A stretch of 64,000 nucleotides of DNA from Luteimonas sp. (GTDB lineage: Bacteria > Pseudomonadota > Gammaproteobacteria > Xanthomonadales > Xanthomonadaceae): positions 310,001 through 374,000 of the forward strand of contig JANPZU010000005.1 in the NCBI GenBank assembly GCA_024707405.1. The letters are read 5' to 3'. Below, one piece after another: positions 26,718 through 35,249 of the stretch. Numbering within the stretch: position 1 is the stretch's first letter; every line of letters begins with the position of its first letter. Position numbers and translations under genes: made by a program. The notes under the pieces were generated by a model that did not search any database, was not told where the DNA came from, and saw nothing but the letters and a program-made list of their open reading frames with translations.

Positions 26718-26772
26718 TGCCGGTGTGCGGGCGTGAATCGAATCGAGGCAATGGGATAGCGGGGTGCATCGC

Positions 26773-29700
26773 ATGACGAAGAACATCAATTTCAACCTCG
26801 ATTCGACGGTCAATTATGCTGGTCTCCAGGATCAGCTGGTCGGGTTGATGCAGGAGCAACTCCTCGGCACGGCCGCATTTTCTGCATCGCGGGAATGCCA
26901 GCCCGATGGCCTGAACCTGTGCATGTTCATCAGGCAGGAAGGCGATGTCTTCATGCCGCACATCGTCGCGGACAGGAATTACCTCTTCGTATCGTCGGAA
27001 TCCGGCGAAAGGCTGGTCAACCGTTTCTCCGCGGTGTTCGTACCCGGCGAGTGGATGAAGCAACGGCTGCTCGGCAGCCGATCCGTCACGCTCAGGGCCG
27101 ACCAGATCTTCGTCGTGGGTTCGCCACGCGTGGATATCCTGCGCAAGCGGCAGGCGGAGGTCGGTGCGAAGCAGGCTGCCGCCAAGCCAAGCGTCCTGCT
27201 TGCCTTCGGGCGGCAGACCAAGAAGAAGCGTGGGCAGGTGGACGAGGCATCGGTCGCCGCAGCGAACGCCCGCGGGGCGCTGCAACTTGCCCTGCGAGAG
27301 GCCGGATTCGAGGTGTTGGACGTCCCGCATCCCTGTGACAGGGATGACAAGCAGCCAATCATGGACGAGCTGTTGTCGGCGGACATCGTGGTGTCCGATA
27401 CCAGTTCCGTCGTCTACGAAGCATGGGCCTTGGGCAAGCCGGTCATCTTCCCGCGCTGGTTGGTCGACATCGACAACGTCGTCGGCGCCGCTGGGACAGC
27501 CGAAGCGCTCATTTACCGGAACCGGATTGGCCTGCATGCCGAGACGCTGGAAGAGCTGGTCGACATGGCGGCGACGGATCCGACGATCGGGGTCGACGTC
27601 GACCGGTTCATGACCACCTACCTCGACAATTACCGCTCCGGGAACGCAAGCCAGAAGGTCGCGAAATTGCTGCTGCGGTTGTCCGATCCGGACACGTACG
27701 AAAAGGAGAGTTGGGCAGAGCGGCAGATGGCAGAGGTGTCGGGCCTTGCCCGTCTCCGTGCGCCGGAAAAGCCCGATCCCATCCGGGTCAGCATCCAACT
27801 TCTGCAGTTGCAGTTGATCAATGGTCATTTCGAGGATTTCGATGCCAGCCGCCGCTCGTTGGGCCTGTTGCCGCTGAACAGGTCGGTGTCCGAAGGCGTG
27901 TCCGGCCTGGTTCTGGAGTCGTCGTTGATGCGGGGGGAGATGTCGGTTGCGATGCGCGAACTGGAATCCTGGCGCAGCACGTCGAATTCGTCCCTCGCGC
28001 AAGCCTACGGCGCCAGGGTCGCCATGCTGTCCGGCGACTGGGAATCGGCGCTGGAACAAGCCTCCGTGGCCGCCAGGTCTTCCACCCAGCCGTTGGCGCT
28101 GTGCGCCTTGTTCGGCGACATCCTCGAGCAGGCGGGCTTCAGGGACATCAAATGGTCATTCCTGCTGGATGTATGCAGGACGCGGAACGAGCCGCAGGTC
28201 TTGTCGCTGCTTGCCACCCAGGTAGCGGATGCGCAACGGCTGCAACAATTCGAGGCCCTTGCAGCGGGTTGCAGCCAGCGTGACGATTCCCCGGTCGCGG
28301 TCGCGGCGATCGCCCAAGCGAGGCTGCTGGCGGGGGATGGCGAGGGCGCTCTTTCCGCCGCTTCGGCATTCGCCTTCCGCTTGTTGACGGAAAAGAAACT
28401 GCTCGCCAAGGTCGCGGCTGCGAACTTCCAGCCCGATGCCTTTGCCTCGCATCCGCAATGGCTGGTACCCCCGGAGAGCCTGCCGGCCGCCAAGGTGCGA
28501 GGCACGATGGCTTGGCAGCGGTTCAAGGTCGCGACCATGGCGGCCGCAAGGGCGATCTCCAACGGCGCAGCCAAAGCGTTCCCGATGGATGCGGCATTGC
28601 TTGCATGGAAGAACGAAGGTTCGCACGGCGAGATGCACGATGGTCCGCGGTTCGGTGCAATCGGCGAGTCGCATTTCGGCGCGGCATGCCATGCCATCGC
28701 GAAGGATCCCCACTTCACGCGCGTCTGCGCGCAGGTGCTGGAGGGCAAGGCGCTCTATCGCCATGCCAGTGGCATCGTGGTGTCGGTGATCCAGCACGAC
28801 GTGGATGGTGACGGACTTGTCTGGCTTGATCGTGGCATCGAGTCCCGGATCGAGCATCCGGACTTCACCATGGAAACCCGTTCGGGCGTGTCCGTGCTGG
28901 TGCCCGAGGACATGCAGCAGTACCTGTCTTGCACATGCGTGGCCATCCACACCCAGAGTGCCCCGGAGTTGCTGCACGTGGCCGGTGCCCCGGGACGCGT
29001 CGTGGTGGATCGTGCCGCGTATGCCACGCATGTCTACCTGGCCATTGCCGATGCCTTGGTTGCCGGTGATGCCGCCATGGTCGCGTCGCTGGCACGGGAG
29101 CTGATCGACCAGGGCGACTTCCAGATGGAGGTGCTGCTGCAGACCGGATTTCGGTATCCCGGTGAAGATTTCCTCGACAGGGTGCGGCAGGCGAAGTACC
29201 TCATCCACGTCGGTGATGGTGCCAAGGCGGCATTCCATATCGACTTGTGGCTCGAGTTCTGTGCATCCGTCGACCCCTCTCTCCTCATCGCGGTGAGATC
29301 GAAGGAGCTCTACCTGCTGCTGGTGCAGACACGGCCCGAGCTGCCCGTCGTGTTCATCAAGGAGGGCGTGCAGGCCGAGTGGCTGGTGACATCCTGTCCG
29401 CAACTTGCGGGCGTGCTGTATGTGTCCAATACCGGCAACACGGTGCATTTCCTGCGTTTCCCTCACCTCAACCACATCTTCCTCGGCCATGGCGACAGCG
29501 AGAAGTCGGCCAGTTGCCACAAGTTCTTCCGTGCATACGACGAAGTCTGGACTGCGGGGCAAGCGCACGTGGATCGTTTCCGCAACTCCGGGATCAATTT
29601 TTCAAGCATTCGATTTCGATCAGTCGGTCGTCCATTGCTGCGTGGCCTTCTACAGCAAAAAGTGGAAATACCCACCGGGAAGTTTCTGTGGCTACCGACT

Positions 29701-31056
29701 TGGGAGGGTTACCAGACTGAGCAAGATTTTTCATCTGTAGGCCTTGGGTTGGAGTTTGTCCCAGAGATTGCACGCATTACTGGCAAGTCAGTGCGCGCCA
29801 AGTTCCATCCATTGACCGGGGTGAGAGTCAATACGTTTGTGAATGCAGGCCAATTGTTGGAAACGAATTGCGTCAAGGCATCGGTACAGGTTGAGGTGGC
29901 TCCCAGAGAAGCTCTGGCGACCGATCTCATGGCGGGCGTCGATTTCCTCGTGGCCGACATTTCCAGCGTGGTCACCGACTTCCTGTGCACCGGCAAGCCC
30001 GTCTTCCTGTTCATGCCGGGCGAACGCAACCTGCGGACTTCGTCCAGCGCCATGTCGCTGGACAGCTATTGCTATGTCTTCTCGGATGCCGGGGAATTGG
30101 GGGATCTGGTTCGGCGGGTCGTGGTCGAAGGCGACGATCCGCTCAAAGCGCAGCGCGCCAAGGCGCTGGCCTATTACATCGATATCGATGCCACCGCCGA
30201 TTCAAGATTCGAAGCCGAGTTGGCCAATGTCATTCGTGAGTCCGTGCATGCCGGGGAAGGCTGGCGGTTCCTGCTGCCTGTCGATGCAAGCGATGCCCCG
30301 GTGGGTGCCGCCAGAACCAGGATCATCGGCCACAGGGGCGCCAAGGGCGTCGTGGCCGAGAACAGCCTGGAAGGTTTCCGGCGCGCCATTTCGCTGGGGG
30401 TGGACGGGATCGAACTCGACATCCACCGCACCGCGGATGGCGCACTGGTGGTGATCCACGATCCCACCCTCGATCGCACCACCAATGGCTCCGGTGCCAT
30501 TTCGCGGATGACCCTCGATGAAGTGCGCGGATTACGACTCAACGGAACCGACGAATCCGTCCCGTTGCTCAGCGAGGTGTTCGAGGTTGCAGCCGGCACC
30601 GGCGTGGAAATCCATGTCGAGCTCAAGAGCGACCATCGCGGCGAACCATACGAAGGCATGCATCTCCAGGTCATCGAGATGGCGGCCGAGGCGGGCGTCC
30701 TGGATCGCATCGTGCTGACGGCATTCTCACCCGTGGTGCTCGAAGATGTCCGTCGTACCAATGCAGCCATCCCGTTGGTGGCCGCAATCAATTACAGGTC
30801 GGCGGAAATCCTCGGCGGCCTCGACAAGGCGCTGCAGCGTTTCCTTCGCATCGAAGGTTGCACCGTGGCGCTGGATCGCGGGATCGCAAAACCGTCGATC
30901 GATGAACTCGAAACACATGCCGGCCGATTCGGCATCTGGGTGGTGAACGAGCCTGACGAACTGCGCTACTGGATCGGCAAGGGCGTCTACCAGGTCACGA
31001 CGGATCAACCAGAGAAGGCACTCATGGTCAGGAAGAAAATGGAGCAGAAGCAATGA
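26773..31056 (+). CDS. Two TagF-like domains fused to a glycerophosphodiester phosphodiesterase
   Basis: 1427 residues from the ATG at 26773 (a GTG at 26764 is also possible). Residues about 10-305 are a divergent TagF-like domain (VPGEWMKQRL, VVSDTSSVVYEAWALGKPVI). About 310-620 is helical and unassigned, and about 640-800 a further unassigned globular part. About 846-1165 is a second TagF-like domain (HIFLGHGDSEKSAS, LWLPTWEGY, ADISSVVTDFLCTGKPVFLF). Residues about 1183-1420 are a clear GDPD domain: IIGHRGAKGVVAENSLEGF, IELDIHRTADGALVVIHDPT, VEIHVELK. The GDPD catalytic His and metal-binding Glu/Asp are all present. Such a hydrolase could trim, edit or release glycerophosphate polymer. A lower-GC patch lies at about 29585-29880. 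Confidence 0.87.
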   Translation: MTKNINFNLDSTVNYAGLQDQLVGLMQEQLLGTAAFSASRECQPDGLNLCMFIRQEGDVFMPHIVADRNYLFVSSESGERLVNRFSAVFVPGEWMKQRLLGSRSVTLRADQIFVVGSPRVDILRKRQAEVGAKQAAAKPSVLLAFGRQTKKKRGQVDEASVAAANARGALQLALREAGFEVLDVPHPCDRDDKQPIMDELLSADIVVSDTSSVVYEAWALGKPVIFPRWLVDIDNVVGAAGTAEALIYRNRIGLHAETLEELVDMAATDPTIGVDVDRFMTTYLDNYRSGNASQKVAKLLLRLSDPDTYEKESWAERQMAEVSGLARLRAPEKPDPIRVSIQLLQLQLINGHFEDFDASRRSLGLLPLNRSVSEGVSGLVLESSLMRGEMSVAMRELESWRSTSNSSLAQAYGARVAMLSGDWESALEQASVAARSSTQPLALCALFGDILEQAGFRDIKWSFLLDVCRTRNEPQVLSLLATQVADAQRLQQFEALAAGCSQRDDSPVAVAAIAQARLLAGDGEGALSAASAFAFRLLTEKKLLAKVAAANFQPDAFASHPQWLVPPESLPAAKVRGTMAWQRFKVATMAAARAISNGAAKAFPMDAALLAWKNEGSHGEMHDGPRFGAIGESHFGAACHAIAKDPHFTRVCAQVLEGKALYRHASGIVVSVIQHDVDGDGLVWLDRGIESRIEHPDFTMETRSGVSVLVPEDMQQYLSCTCVAIHTQSAPELLHVAGAPGRVVVDRAAYATHVYLAIADALVAGDAAMVASLARELIDQGDFQMEVLLQTGFRYPGEDFLDRVRQAKYLIHVGDGAKAAFHIDLWLEFCASVDPSLLIAVRSKELYLLLVQTRPELPVVFIKEGVQAEWLVTSCPQLAGVLYVSNTGNTVHFLRFPHLNHIFLGHGDSEKSASCHKFFRAYDEVWTAGQAHVDRFRNSGINFSSIRFRSVGRPLLRGLLQQKVEIPTGKFLWLPTWEGYQTEQDFSSVGLGLEFVPEIARITGKSVRAKFHPLTGVRVNTFVNAGQLLETNCVKASVQVEVAPREALATDLMAGVDFLVADISSVVTDFLCTGKPVFLFMPGERNLRTSSSAMSLDSYCYVFSDAGELGDLVRRVVVEGDDPLKAQRAKALAYYIDIDATADSRFEAELANVIRESVHAGEGWRFLLPVDASDAPVGAARTRIIGHRGAKGVVAENSLEGFRRAISLGVDGIELDIHRTADGALVVIHDPTLDRTTNGSGAISRMTLDEVRGLRLNGTDESVPLLSEVFEVAAGTGVEIHVELKSDHRGEPYEGMHLQVIEMAAEAGVLDRIVLTAFSPVVLEDVRRTNAAIPLVAAINYRSAEILGGLDKALQRFLRIEGCTVALDRGIAKPSIDELETHAGRFGIWVVNEPDELRYWIGKGVYQVTTDQPEKALMVRKKMEQKQ

Positions 31057-31089
31057 GCGGGACCGGTTCTCAGCGAAAAGGCCATTGGC
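31053..31089 (+). other. Displaced N-terminal codons of the Bcs1-like gene
   Basis: An ATG at 31053 overlaps the previous stop (ATGA), as at other junctions of this operon, but its frame runs off. Removing one G from GGG at 31058-31060 gives MSGPVLSEKAIGVVLAGGSG, a proper cytidylyltransferase N-terminus. As written, translation in the right frame can start only at the GTG at 31090, inside the first beta strand. Confidence 0.65.
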
Positions 31090-32430
31090 GTGGTGTTGGC
31101 GGGCGGCAGCGGCTTGCGGTTCTCCGCGGCGTTGCCCAAGCAGTTCCACAACCTTGCTGGTCGCCCCATCGTCGAGTACGCCATCGAGACGATGGCGCGC
31201 AACGAAGGCATCGACCGAATCTACGTGGTCTACCCCGAAGGCTACGCCGAGTTGCTGGGCAAGGTGATCGCGAAGTACCGGCATTTCAAGAGCATCGAGC
31301 TGGTCAAGGGCGGGTCGTCGCGCGCTGCGTCCACGCGCGCGGCACTGGATGCCATCGGCACCGTTTCGCGCAGGAAAGTACTGTTCCACGATGCCGTGAG
31401 GCCATTCTTGACCGACGAAATCCTGGAGCGCTGCATCACTGGCCTGGATGCCTACGATTCCGTCGATACAGTGGTTCCCGCCGTCGATACGGTGGTCAAG
31501 CTCGACGAATCGCTGCAGTGCCTGGACAGCATTCCCAACCGTGCGCAACTTCGGCGCGGGCAGACGCCACAGGGTTTCTGGCTCGATCAGTTGAGCCAGG
31601 CATACGAAGGTGTCGATGACGAGGGCCTCAACAGGTTCACGGATGACTGCGGCGTGCTCCTGTCCAGGTTCCCCGATGCCCGGATCGGCGCGGTCGCAGG
31701 GGGTGACGACAACATCAAGATCACCACGCCGACCGATATGTTCCTGGCCGAGCAGATCCTGTTTGCAGGCGTCGGGCCGCAAGGGCATCCGGTCATCGAC
31801 AGGATCCGCTACAAGGCCGTCGCTGCCGTCTTCGGCGCGACCTCAGGCCTGGGGCTGGCGTCGGCCGAACGGCTGCAGGAATTGGGGTGGACGGTCGAGT
31901 CGGCGTCGCGCGCGAATGGCGTCGACGTGCGTGACCCGGCCCAGGTCGAGGCGTTCCTGCAAGGCGTTCATGAGCGCCATGGGAGAATCGACCTCGTGGC
32001 CAACTTCTCGGGCGTCCTGCATGTGGGCAAGCTTGTCGCGATGGAGCAGCAGAAGCTCGAGGAGACCCTTGGCGTGAACCTGATGGGCAGCATCAACGTG
32101 TCGCGTGCCGCGCACACCCACCTGTCCGCGACCAAGGGGCACCTGGTGCTGATTTCTTCCAGCAGTTATTACCGTGGACGCGGCGACACGGCAGCGTATT
32201 CGGCTTCCAAGGCTGCCGTGGTCAATCTCACGCAGGCGCTTGCGGACGAATGGGCAGCCGATGGCGTGACCGTGAGCTGCATCGTGCCGCGGCGTGCCGA
32301 CACACCCATGCGGCGCAATGCATTCCCGGACGAAGACCAAAGCGGCAACCTGAGTCCGAACGCCGTAGCCGATGCCATCGTCGACCTGCACAACCGGCAG
32401 CAGACCGGAATCATCAAGCACGTTTACTGA
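31090..32430 (+). CDS. Bifunctional CDP-ribitol synthase: cytidylyltransferase + SDR reductase (Bcs1/TarIJ-like)
   Basis: 446 residues from the GTG at 31090; the natural start is probably the out-of-frame ATG at 31053. The first half is an IspD/TarI-type cytidylyltransferase: VLAGGSGLRF, LPKQF, FHDAVRPFLTDEI, VPAVDTVVKLD, RGQTPQGF, DDNIKITTPTDM. The second half is a short-chain reductase: VFGATSGLGLASAERL (NAD(P)H loop), NFSGVLHVG, ISSSSYY with SxxY...K (AYSASKAAV). The domain order matches Bcs1 of Haemophilus influenzae type b, which reduces ribulose-5-phosphate and makes CDP-ribitol. This points to ribitol-phosphate in the polymer, in addition to the glycerol-phosphate implied by tagD. Confidence 0.9.
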   Translation: MVLAGGSGLRFSAALPKQFHNLAGRPIVEYAIETMARNEGIDRIYVVYPEGYAELLGKVIAKYRHFKSIELVKGGSSRAASTRAALDAIGTVSRRKVLFHDAVRPFLTDEILERCITGLDAYDSVDTVVPAVDTVVKLDESLQCLDSIPNRAQLRRGQTPQGFWLDQLSQAYEGVDDEGLNRFTDDCGVLLSRFPDARIGAVAGGDDNIKITTPTDMFLAEQILFAGVGPQGHPVIDRIRYKAVAAVFGATSGLGLASAERLQELGWTVESASRANGVDVRDPAQVEAFLQGVHERHGRIDLVANFSGVLHVGKLVAMEQQKLEETLGVNLMGSINVSRAAHTHLSATKGHLVLISSSSYYRGRGDTAAYSASKAAVVNLTQALADEWAADGVTVSCIVPRRADTPMRRNAFPDEDQSGNLSPNAVADAIVDLHNRQQTGIIKHVY

Positions 32431-32442
32431 CGGAATACGATC

Positions 32443-33360
32443 GTGCCCCTCAACTTGGTTACAACCACCAGCAAGAACTACGCCGGCGTGCAGGATCACA
32501 TCCTGAGCCTGGTGAAGAACTTCCTGCCGCCTGGCAGCTACAGCCAGTCCGTCGAGGAATACAGGCAGGGCGCCTTCAACTTTTCCCTGTTCATCAACCA
32601 GCCTGCCGATGCCGTCATGTCGCATGGCGCTGCAGACAAGAGCTACTTCTTCCGCAGGCATGAGAATGGTGGGCGCATAAGCAACAGCCTCAAGCACGTG
32701 CTGGTGCCGGGCGAATGGTTGCGCAGCCGCATCATCAACAGCAAGAAGCTCACCCTGTCCGCCGACCAGGTGCATGCGGTAGGTTGGCCGCGCCTGGACG
32801 ACCTGTTGGCCAGGCAGGCGGCGATGGCTCCGGATGAAGTGGCCGGTCGCCGCAAGCGCATCCTGTGGGCACCGACCCATGACTACGCGCGACGCGGTGA
32901 AGACCTCGTCTCGCTGTCTTCCTACCCGGAATTCGAACCCTACCTGGAGAGATTGTCCGAACGTTACGACGTGCAGACGTCGCTGCATCCGCGCAACCGG
33001 CCGGACAAGGTGCCCACGTCGGACAAGTTGCTGTGGGCGGACTACGTGGTATCGGATTTCGGCACCATGGTCTACGAGGCATGGGCCCTGGGAAAACCGG
33101 TGATTTTCCCCGACTGGCTGATCAAGGAGCGCATTGCCGCGTACCTGCCGAAGGGCAGTGCAGAGAGCCACGTGTTCCGGGAGGGAATCGGTCTCCACCC
33201 GGCATCGTTCGAGGAGTTGTGCGAGATGGTGGAAGGCGGCGCTGGCATCGATGCGGTGGTGAGCGAATTCCTGGATGCTTACTTATCGCCAGAATATCGC
33301 GGGCGAAGTTCAGAAAGAATCGCGCAATTATTGCTGCGATTTTCGGCGGAATTGCGTTAG
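32443..33360 (+). CDS. Single-domain TagF-like polyol-phosphate transferase
   Basis: 305 residues from a GTG 12 bases after the previous stop; no in-frame ATG lies near the family N-terminus. It aligns from end to end with the first domain of the 1427-residue protein: NYAGVQDHILSLV against NYAGLQDQLVGLM, VLVPGEWLRSRI against VFVPGEWMKQRL, VVSDFGTMVYEAWALGKPVI against VVSDTSSVVYEAWALGKPVI. It is therefore a paralogue, probably a priming or capping transferase using CDP-glycerol or CDP-ribitol. Cytoplasmic; no membrane segment. The GC content falls sharply right after this gene. Confidence 0.83.
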   Translation: MPLNLVTTTSKNYAGVQDHILSLVKNFLPPGSYSQSVEEYRQGAFNFSLFINQPADAVMSHGAADKSYFFRRHENGGRISNSLKHVLVPGEWLRSRIINSKKLTLSADQVHAVGWPRLDDLLARQAAMAPDEVAGRRKRILWAPTHDYARRGEDLVSLSSYPEFEPYLERLSERYDVQTSLHPRNRPDKVPTSDKLLWADYVVSDFGTMVYEAWALGKPVIFPDWLIKERIAAYLPKGSAESHVFREGIGLHPASFEELCEMVEGGAGIDAVVSEFLDAYLSPEYRGRSSERIAQLLLRFSAELR

Positions 33361-33541
33361 AGCAAAGAATGCGGTCTTTCGGATTTGCGAGAGAGATTTG
33401 ATTGTGGTGTTGTGATGAATTTTTCGATAGCGGTGCGATTGTGTCAGGCTTAATCAATCGCACTTGGCGTCAATCGGTTTGTGTGGCTGCTGCTATGCTT
33501 TACTCTTTGGATTATTCGATCAATCGAGATGAGGTTTCGAC

Positions 33542-34597
33542 ATGAAATATGGCGTTGTTGTTCAAAAGTACCCTAGGAATGTCGGAGACGATATTTGGGC
33601 CTATGCCGCATCGTTGTTTTTGCCAAGCATCGATTACCTCATTGATCGTGATCGTATGGCGGATTTTGCGACTGAGAATAATGAGCCAATAGCGACTATT
33701 TTTGCCGCATATATGATGCATAAGTTCCATCGATTTCCTCCTGCTCGAAATATTTGGCTGCTCCCGGTGGGTGTGCATTTCTCTGCAGGATATTCTGCGC
33801 TCAGATCTCCTGTCACGGATCAGCATTTGTCTGGCGTCTCTGCGGAGCATCTCAGAACCTTCGGGCCCGTTGGTGCGAGGGATATTTCGACACGAGATAC
33901 CCTACTCAAGCACGGCATCGATGCTTACTTCTCCGGTTGTATCACTCTGACACTTCCTAAGCAGGAAGTGTCAGAGAAAGGAAATTATGTATGCGTCGTT
34001 GATCTTGATGAGGGGGTTGAAAAGAGAGTCAGGAGGATGTTGCGAAGCGAGAATGTTGAAATCAGAAAATTAAGCCATGTCCTTAAAAAAAGACGTACTG
34101 ATAAAAATTCTGATTGGCAAACTAGGGTCGCCGACGCTAAAGAAATTCTGGCCACCTACCAAGGTGCCAAATGCGTGATTACTAGTCGATTGCATGCCTC
34201 CTTGCCTTGCCTTGCGATGGAGGTTCCGACATTCAATATTCGTTCTGAAGGATCCCCTCGGTTTAACCCATATCATCAGTGGCTTTACGGCACGACGCCC
34301 GAGAAATTCCTTGCTGGTCAATATGACTATGATTTTGTAAATCCGCCGGATAACAAGGGGGATTACCTGCCTTATAGAAATGCAATTATCGAGCGGTGCA
34401 AGGCCTTCATCGAAGAAACGATGAATGGTGTGAGGCCGGAGCCGACTTATAGCGAGTTGGAATTGTTGAGGTGGCAGAACGGCTTCATGTCATGGCTCTT
34501 GGATGAATACGAACCTATTTTGAAAGATCTTGCCATTAAGGAAGATAAGTACGAGAGGATGGCCAAGATGATCAAGAGGCTTGGCAAGAATTTGTAG
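33542..34597 (+). CDS. Polysaccharide pyruvyltransferase family protein
   Basis: 351 residues of the PF04230 family. The start MKYGVVVQKYPRNVGDDIWA and the GPVGARDISTRDTLLKHGID region are typical, as is the closing ITSRLHASLPCLAMEVPTF. Family members transfer pyruvate ketals from phosphoenolpyruvate to sugars; some relatives have other sugar-related roles, so the exact reaction is uncertain. The gene is much AT-richer than its neighbours (row 34081-34140 has only 24 G/C in 60), a sign of recent transfer into the locus. A GAGG sequence lies about eight bases before the ATG. A stem GCGTTTTC/GAAAACGC spans its stop (34597-34623) and may terminate transcription. Confidence 0.85.
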   Translation: MKYGVVVQKYPRNVGDDIWAYAASLFLPSIDYLIDRDRMADFATENNEPIATIFAAYMMHKFHRFPPARNIWLLPVGVHFSAGYSALRSPVTDQHLSGVSAEHLRTFGPVGARDISTRDTLLKHGIDAYFSGCITLTLPKQEVSEKGNYVCVVDLDEGVEKRVRRMLRSENVEIRKLSHVLKKRRTDKNSDWQTRVADAKEILATYQGAKCVITSRLHASLPCLAMEVPTFNIRSEGSPRFNPYHQWLYGTTPEKFLAGQYDYDFVNPPDNKGDYLPYRNAIIERCKAFIEETMNGVRPEPTYSELELLRWQNGFMSWLLDEYEPILKDLAIKEDKYERMAKMIKRLGKNL

Positions 34598-34708
34598 CGT
34601 TTTCTCATGCATTCTGAAAACGCGCGCTGTTTTCGTCAGCGTTTCTTTGATTCGAAGATCGTGCAATATCAACGCCGTATCATGCTCACCTTTTCCCGGA
34701 GATTGACA

Positions 34709-35215
34709 ATGCGTTTCTTGTTTGCCGTAGTCCTGATGTCGATGCTGGCGGCGTGTTCGGAACGCCAAGCGGAGCCGCCTGGCTCTCAAGATGCTACCAA
34801 TCCTGCCCCGGCGGCTATCGATTGCCAGCCTTGCGAAGGCGCACTTCCTTGGCATGCATCGTTGCCGGGCGGGGTCAGGTTGGACGTCCAGGCACATCTC
34901 TCTTCGGATGAGTTCTACGAGACCAAGGCTGGTGCAACCCGCCGTCGCCTGGTGTTTGAATTCCTAGAAGCCGCCACTCCCGCGCAGGCTGAGAGCTTGG
35001 TCACGGCTGCATTTGTCGCCGCCGGTTATGCGGCAGATGCGCCCGAGCAGGGCAAGAATGGCCGTTACAGCATCGTTTATCGGAAAACCAAGGCCGCCAA
35101 TGTCACGGCGACCTACTATCCCGAACTCAACAAGCCGGCCAACCCGGAAGCCAAGAGCCGCGTGATGCTCACTTGGCAAACCAAGCGGGCGCCCAAGGTA
35201 GCCGAAGCCGGCTGA
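34709..35215 (+). CDS. Predicted lipoprotein of unknown function
   Basis: 168 residues from the ATG at 34709, which follows CGGAG by eight bases. The signal peptide MRFLFAVVLMSMLAAC ends in a lipobox with Cys16. The linker is rich in Pro and Ala, then a compact domain with two near Cys (CQPCEG) and a charged stretch (LSSDEFYETKAG). No family was recognised. An upstream ATG at 34607 would hide the lipobox behind 34 extra residues and is rejected. It may belong to the polymer locus by position only. Confidence 0.78.
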   Translation: MRFLFAVVLMSMLAACSERQAEPPGSQDATNPAPAAIDCQPCEGALPWHASLPGGVRLDVQAHLSSDEFYETKAGATRRRLVFEFLEAATPAQAESLVTAAFVAAGYAADAPEQGKNGRYSIVYRKTKAANVTATYYPELNKPANPEAKSRVMLTWQTKRAPKVAEAG

Positions 35216-35249
35216 TCTGCTCTGGTGCCGTCTGCTTCTCTGTGCGGGA

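Noticed and set aside
31053..31619. 188-residue frame starting at the operon-style ATG
   Set aside because: After about ten codons it runs in the wrong frame over the cytidylyltransferase; only its ATG is meaningful.
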